From Boswellia sacra (lineage: Eukaryota > Streptophyta > Magnoliopsida > Sapindales > Burseraceae), in the NCBI GenBank assembly GCA_013180625.2, contig SNVD02004462.1:72001-136000 (forward strand): DNA of 64,000 nucleotides, read 5' to 3'. Position numbers and translations under genes: made by a program. Below are positions 59,196 to 64,000 of this stretch, piece after piece (within the stretch, counting starts at the first letter, position 1; every line of letters starts with the position of its first letter). The notes under the pieces were generated by a model. That model did no database searches and was not told the DNA's origin. It was given only the letters and a program-made list of their open reading frames with translations.

Positions 59196-60020
59196 CGTAG
59201 CAATAGCAATACAATGTGCAAGTCATTCTTGATAAGATCCAACAGAAGCAACACGATGTGTAAGATAGTCTCGATGAGACCAACAAAAGTAGCACGATGT
59301 GCAAGATAGTCTCGATGAGACCCAACAAAAGCAGCACGATGTGCAAGTCAATCTCGATAAGATCCAAGAGAAATAGCATGATGTATAAGTCATCTCGATA
59401 AGACCTAACAGAAGTAGCACGATGTGTAAGACATTCTTGATGAGACCCAATAGAAGCAGCACGATATGTAAGTAAGTCTCGATAAGACCCAATAGAAGCA
59501 ACACGTTGTATAAGTTAGTCTCGATGAGACCCAACAAAGCAACATGTTGTGCAAGTGAGTCTCAATGAGACCCAACAAAAGCAGCACGATATGCAACGAT
59601 GAGACCCAATAGAAGTAGCACGATGTACTAGTTAGTCTCAATGAGACTCAATAGAAGTAACACGATGTGCAAGTAAGTCTCGATAAGACCAATAGAAGCA
59701 GCATGATGTGCAAGTTAGTCTCGATGAGACCCAATAAAAGCAGCATAATGTGCAAATCAGTCTTGATGAGACCCAATAGAAGTAGCATAATGTGTAAGAC
59801 AATCTTGATGAGATCCAATAGAAGTAGATGATGTGCAAGTCAATCTCGATGACTAGTAGAAGTAGCATGATGTGTAACTTAGTCTCGATGAGACCCAACA
59901 GAAATAGCAAGATAGCAAATTTAGTCTCGATGAGAACCAATGGAAGTAGCATAATCTACAAGTCGCCTTGATAAGGTAATTCAGTATCGGTGAGAACCAA
60001 TGGAAGTATCATGTTCTACA
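59196..60020. repeat. Array of about 20 degenerate 41-bp units
   Basis: The unit is approximately gtctcgatgagacccaacag followed by aagcagcacgatgtgcaagt. Copies are adjacent, with no unique spacers. They become more divergent toward 60000. Minus-strand frames through the array are repetitive and cysteine-rich and are artefacts. Confidence 0.9.
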
Positions 60021-60195
60021 AGTCCCCTGGATTAGGCTCCTCAATTCAGCACGATGTGCAAGCTGTATGAATTAGGTAGCTTAACCTCGATGGGACTTTT
60101 ATCAAGCAGCACGATATGCAAAGATAGTTTCATCTCGATGATATTCCTCTTAAACAACATAATGTGCAAAAGTAATTACCAAAAATAAGGCATCT

Positions 60196-60372
60196 CACTT
60201 GAAGAAGGATGTTAACTTTGAAGAAAGAATCTACCTCCAAGAAGGCATCCTCCTTGAAAAAGGAATCCATCTTGAAGAAGGCATCTTCCTCAAAAAAGGT
60301 ATCCACCTTGAAGAAGGAATCTCCCTTGAAGAAGGCATCTACCATGAAGAAGGCGTCCACCTTGAAAAGATA
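60196..60372. repeat. 18-bp minisatellite, about ten units
   Basis: The unit resembles cttgaagaaggaatctcc. All three plus-strand frames stay open for a while, giving a Lys/Ser- or Glu/Gly-rich repeat, which I do not regard as a gene. Confidence 0.88.
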
Positions 60373-61245
60373 TCTCTTTTGTTTCTCTATGAATAAGGAA
60401 TTTAAAGTCTACCCTACGGAAGGAATTTTGAAGAAGAAATTTAATGTTCTCTTGAAGAATGAAATCCGCATTGAAGAGCAAGTTCTGAAGAAGGGACTTG
60501 AAAAAAGAAGAAGGATTCATAGTCAGATAGTTTGAAGGATAAAGGGTAAAAGGTCAAAGAGAGGAAAAAGAGAGAAAAGAAAAAGAAAGACTCTACATCG
60601 GCTTTAAGACACTGAAGAAATATTTTGAACAAAGCAAGCGACAAGCACTCGGCCATGGCAGTAGTTTAACAACTCACAAGGAAAGAAGAGTAATATCAAT
60701 CAATAGAATCTTCAACCAGAATCGCATGGAAGAATTCCTCTAAATACTAGAAAGTAGTTTGTTAAGGAGCATACCAAACAAGGTAAAATTTAAATCGATT
60801 TTACTTCACCAAGAAATATTTGAATTTTGCAGGAATTTGCAAAGACAAAGGATAAGATCCCCTGTGAGTTAGATAACAAACAACATGATGAGGAATTACC
60901 CACTAAAGAGCATGATGAATGCAAGAGAAGTTAAGAATGAAGGATGTTAGGACATGACAAATCAAGAAATTTCCCCAGTGGACTAGAAGAAATCAAGACC
61001 AGAAGCAAGAATACTCGAAAGAATGACATGAAACCTAATGAATACAAAACTGAAAAAGATCAAAGAAGCATGAAGAATACTTAGAAGAGGGACATGAAAC
61101 CCAACAAATGCAAGGTCCGAAGAAATCGAAGAAGGTATGAACGATACTTAGCCAAAGGCAGGAGGAATGAGAAGCTTTAAAGACCATGAATCAGTGCATG
61201 ATAAAAGTTTTCCCCGTGGGCAAAAAGAAACCTAAGAAGTATACT
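60373..61245. other. Tat 3' region between arrays
   Basis: Purine-rich non-coding DNA; isolated phrases such as gacatgaaaccca (about 61028 and 61094) recur. No domain. Confidence 0.4.
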
Positions 61246-61415
61246 TAAGAGTGTTTTAAGCCCTTAGAATAGGTACAAACACTAAGAAGAGGTGCACTGA
61301 AGAGTGTTGAAAACCCTAAGAAGTAGGTGCTCTGAAGAGTGTTAGAAACCTTAAGAAGTAGGTGTACTGAAGAGTGTTAGAAACCCTAAGAAGTAGGTGC
61401 ATTGAGGAGTGTTTT
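61246..61415. repeat. About four 42-bp tandem units
   Basis: The unit is approximately gaagagtgttagaaacccta then agaagtaggtgcact; neighbouring copies differ by a few bases. Confidence 0.88.
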
Positions 61416-61437
61416 ATTATAGCATCATAAGGATGCT

Positions 61438-61602
61438 ATCTAGCCCTTCAATGGGCACATCCGCCCTTAGATGAGTACGTTCATCCTTAGATAGGTACCT
61501 TAGCCCTTGAATGGGCACATTAGCCCTTGGATGTGCACATCCACCCTTGAATGGGCACTTTAGCCCTTAGATGGGCGCATTAGTCCTTGAATGGGCACAC
61601 TT
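61438..61602. repeat. About eight 20-21-bp tandem units
   Basis: The unit is approximately agcccttgaatgggcacatt. It contains the near-palindrome gccctt...atgggc, so single-stranded copies could form short hairpins. Confidence 0.88.
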
Positions 61603-61861
61603 TTTTGTAAAAGTAGAAGAAGAGAAAGATATGATGAGAAAGTCTGATAGAATAACAATGAAGGCGAAGATGTCGAAAGGAAAGAAAAAAAGAAAGAAAG
61701 ACGAAGCAAGAGTACTTTGTCGACTTTTGTGTCTCACAAACCTTTCCAAAGTAGAGGGTATGCTGTGGACATTAAATTTTTAAGGCTCGATGAAGGAATG
61801 AAGATGAATATCGAGCAAAAAAATGATCGAAATGCCCTTAGAGGCCAAGAAAGGAAAACTA

Positions 61862-61870
61862 AGAGGGAGT
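61862..61870 (+). other. Probable polypurine tract of the Tat element
   Basis: The tract agagggag just before ttggtgaaatg, located where the 3' LTR is expected to begin. Confidence 0.5.
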
Positions 61871-63663
61871 TGGTGAAATGTTCTTGAAAATTAATATATA
61901 ACTTCAAAAAATCACATAAATTAATCTAAGAGGAATATGAGTCCTTTGGACTCCAGCCTTTCGATCAAGTCTTAAGCGCTCTAAGTGCTATCCTAATCTT
62001 TTGCAAGGGTGTTCTTGCGCCTGCTCGCTTCGCTCTCATGATTTCATCCCTGTGAGGTAAGGATGCGATTGCATACCAATTCTACCTATAATTAGTAGCA
62101 TTTCATACTCCGGATACAATTCATAAGAGCTCTCCTGGACACAAGGAGACGACATCTGTTCATATGACGATATCGAAGGAAGGGGAGTCATGTACCTTGT
62201 GAAGCTACGGATGTCCAATTTTCATAGAAATTTACAAATAATGAATCAGAGTTAAACTTGAAAAGTTACAAGCAATTGAATAGACAAAGGTCAGAAGCGA
62301 CTGCATTGCAAAATTACAAAATAGGAAGGGCCCAACACTATTACACTGTTCACGCATTACTGTTCATCTGTATCCCACATTGGTTTTTTATCACTTTTTT
62401 ACTCCAAGGAAAGCCTATATAAGCATACCTTGGGCACATTTCTCAAGACATCCAAAAATCCTATTTTCTACCTCTTGAAGACACGCTTGAGAATTTGAGA
62501 AGTATTTTCTAGTTTAATAGTTTTGGGGCGTTTTATATTACTCTAAACCCAAAAAATGTACGTTTTGAGAGCAGAATTCCCTTCTTCCTCTTATTTCTTC
62601 TTTTTATTTTCATGCTTAGAATTAGGCATGTTTACAATAAATTAGGCTTAGAATAAGTATGATTATGATTTATTTTGATGCATAGAAGTATGCTACGATT
62701 TTATGAATTGCTTTATCTTTCATTTGTTTTGCAAGGTGGATAAGCATGTTGAGGTAAGTCTGTTCTCCTTTCTTTATTTAGAAACATGTTTAAGAATTTA
62801 CTTTCTTTGCAAATGCTTAGAAACATGCTTAAGAGTACATGATTAGAAACATGCTAGGAGAATTTATATTCACTTTGATATATTCTAGGAAATAGCATAA
62901 AATATGTAAGAATTATCATTTTGCTCTTGGATGTCTTGTTTGAGCTAGAATAGCTATGATTGAAGTAGATTGCTTGAATTAGGCTAGAAATACCATGTTT
63001 AGGCTAGAATATGCCATGATAACTATGATTAGGCTAGAATTGCCATGAATTAATATGAATTATGCTAGAATAGCGCTAGGAAGAATGCCATGATCGAAGT
63101 TATCAAATCTAGGCTAGAATACCATGATATTATATTATGGCTTTGTATGATTTATGAATGTATGGAATATTTTTATTATTTTATTGTTGAAGAACAAATG
63201 ATGTAATCCTCTTGCTATTCCCCCATGTTTGAAAGGAAATGTAATCTATTCTCCTCCCTCTTTCTTTGTACAAATATACAACTATTTTGATTGAATAATC
63301 ACCTCATATGCCTAACAAAGATAAAAATGAACAATGTGTGCATAAAACAAACAACAATCTAAGTGGGCTAAGTAACAATACAAGCTATTTTTATTGGTAT
63401 TTCCCAATTGGAGGTCGGATTTACATCCGGACGAGTCAAAAGACTACCTGACTTCCTGAACCCATCTCTGAAGGGATATGGGTAGTTTAGGTTCCGAAGT
63501 GAGGCATCAGATTATCCCCATTCATTCCTAATTGAATAATTGGGTGGTGACTCTATTTTTCAGACGTGGTCATGGCTCGTTTGTGTTCCCTTAACTCTCA
63601 GAAGAGGCTTTGACATAGTGTCGTGGTTGCAAGCGCTCTAAGGGGATGAAAGTCCTGTTCACA
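61871..63663 (+). mobile_element. Tat 3' LTR
   Basis: The 3' end is fixed by the ...cctgttcaca terminus shared with the 5' LTR. The start at 61871 (tggtgaaatg after a purine tract) is inferred, giving about 1.79 kb. A TATA box, ctatataag, lies at 62415-62423 in a context typical of LTR promoters. The 3' part (62937-63663) aligns with 46131-46860. Confidence 0.75.
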
Positions 63664-64000
63664 TTGATTTTTCTTAAATCCTATCACTTGTGCTAAATGG
63701 CTCGTTTAATTTTGGAATTAATGTAATCCAATTTATCATAGTTTTGTTGAGATTCTCTCTTGTTGTCAAGCGAAGCTTGATGACTAAAAGCATTATGGTA
63801 CAATGCAATATATTTGAGTGATGATGAAATGTGAATCCAAGCTCAAGTGTAACTATTATGTTATATCGAGGGAGATAAACGAATATAAAGGAAGCATAAG
63901 TTAGCAATGCAATAATCTGGAAAGAGAAAGGGCATGAGAAATCAAACACAAGATTTTTGTTATGGTTTGGCCAAATCGTTGCCTATGTTCACGCCTCCAA
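63664..64000. other. Right flank of the Tat element
   Basis: Non-coding. The last 60 bases contain tggtttggccaaatcg and cacgcctcc, phrases common in plant copia-type repeats, so another element probably begins or ends just outside the window. Confidence 0.4.

Larger units (their letters stand above)
46131..63663 (+). mobile_element. Large Tat-type gypsy element with nested insertions
   Basis: Bounded by a 5' LTR remnant (46131-46860) and a 3' LTR ending at 63663; both LTRs finish ...cctgttcaca. Plus-strand gag of the Tat/Ogre kind is at 47673-48840. The long region between gag and the 3' LTR holds several unrelated tandem arrays and no recognisable pol, so this copy, or its progenitor, is a non-autonomous derivative. 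Three later elements are nested in it: CACTA in the 5' LTR, a solo Athila LTR, and a chromovirus. Confidence 0.8.

Noticed and set aside
59179..59952. Cys/Leu-rich minus-strand open frames
   Set aside because: Translation of the 41-bp tandem array; the repetition explains the absence of stops.
59196..60020. CRISPR-like appearance of the 41-bp array
   Set aside because: Units are directly adjacent and degenerate along their whole length, with no unique spacers, in a plant retrotransposon.
60199..60535. Lys/Ser- and Glu/Gly-rich plus-strand frames
   Set aside because: Two frames of the same 18-bp minisatellite are open at once, as expected from a stop-free repeat unit.
1..64000. tRNA, rRNA or other structured RNA genes
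   Set aside because: None recognised by eye on either strand; only primer-binding sites complementary to tRNA ends were found.

Overview
This window looks like heterochromatic, transposon-rich DNA from a eudicot plant. The reasons are plant-specific retrotransposon families (Athila, Tat, chromovirus, several copia lineages), CACTA DNA transposons, a single-exon family-1 UDP-glycosyltransferase with the plant PSPG box, introns with GT/AG borders, and AT-rich spacers. I cannot name the species. Only two uninterrupted reading frames look like possible non-transposon genes: a UGT73-type glycosyltransferase (6268-7740, minus) and a small GRF zinc-finger protein with a C-terminal membrane segment (26-529, minus), and the latter may itself belong to a DNA transposon.

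Layout. 1-3155: GRF-zinc-finger ORF, an isolated exon of ribosomal protein L13, and a GC-rich CACTA-type terminus. 4300-6207: 5' part of a Tork/TNT1-type copia element on the minus strand (LTR, initiator-Met primer site, decayed gag), ending only about 60 bp past the UGT stop codon. 7741-10386: intergenic DNA with a MITE-like inverted repeat. 10387-21847: a complete 11.46-kb CACTA (En/Spm) element with a perfect 3-bp target duplication (CTA), carrying decayed genes of the Tnp2 and Transposase_24 families and, in front of the transposase, a 1-kb cluster of AGCCCA motifs. About 22.7-27.9 kb: a minus-strand copia pol whose RT-integrase interval holds a 5'-truncated LINE with a 16-bp target duplication. 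27.9-31.8 kb: probable Tekay-like LTR, interrupted by a solo copia LTR (28117-29922, duplication AACAC).

31936-44271: an Athila-type gypsy element (minus strand) without reverse transcriptase or integrase. Downstream of gag-protease it carries a 170-codon ORF of unknown function and an intronless LONELY GUY (LOG) cytokinin-activating-enzyme copy with two in-frame stops. Its two LTRs are not sister copies: the 3' LTR is clearly closer to an unlinked solo LTR at 49783 than to its own partner, and the flanks do not form a target duplication, so it is probably an ectopic recombinant. Its 3' LTR is broken by a 2.4-kb patch copied from the solo-copia-LTR locus at 28-30.3 kb, with scrambled template-switch filler at the junction.

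44272-46130: 3' end of a second CACTA element, inserted in the 5' LTR of a large Tat-type gypsy element (46131-63663) that has a decayed gag and several unrelated tandem arrays in its long 3' region. The Tat element is invaded by a solo Athila LTR (49783-51188, TSD TGGAA) and by a chromovirus (52131-58200, TSD TTAG), which is itself invaded by another solo Athila LTR (54460-55876, TSD GTCTT). The relative order of events is therefore readable: Tat first, then CACTA, chromovirus and one solo-LTR ancestor, then the solo LTR inside the chromovirus.

Across unrelated elements the inactivating stops are mostly explicable as C-to-T or G-to-A transitions (CAG, CAA, CGA or TGG turned into stops), the pattern expected from deamination of methylated cytosine. 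The best candidate for something undescribed is the Athila derivative carrying the LOG copy together with the unknown 170-codon ORF.
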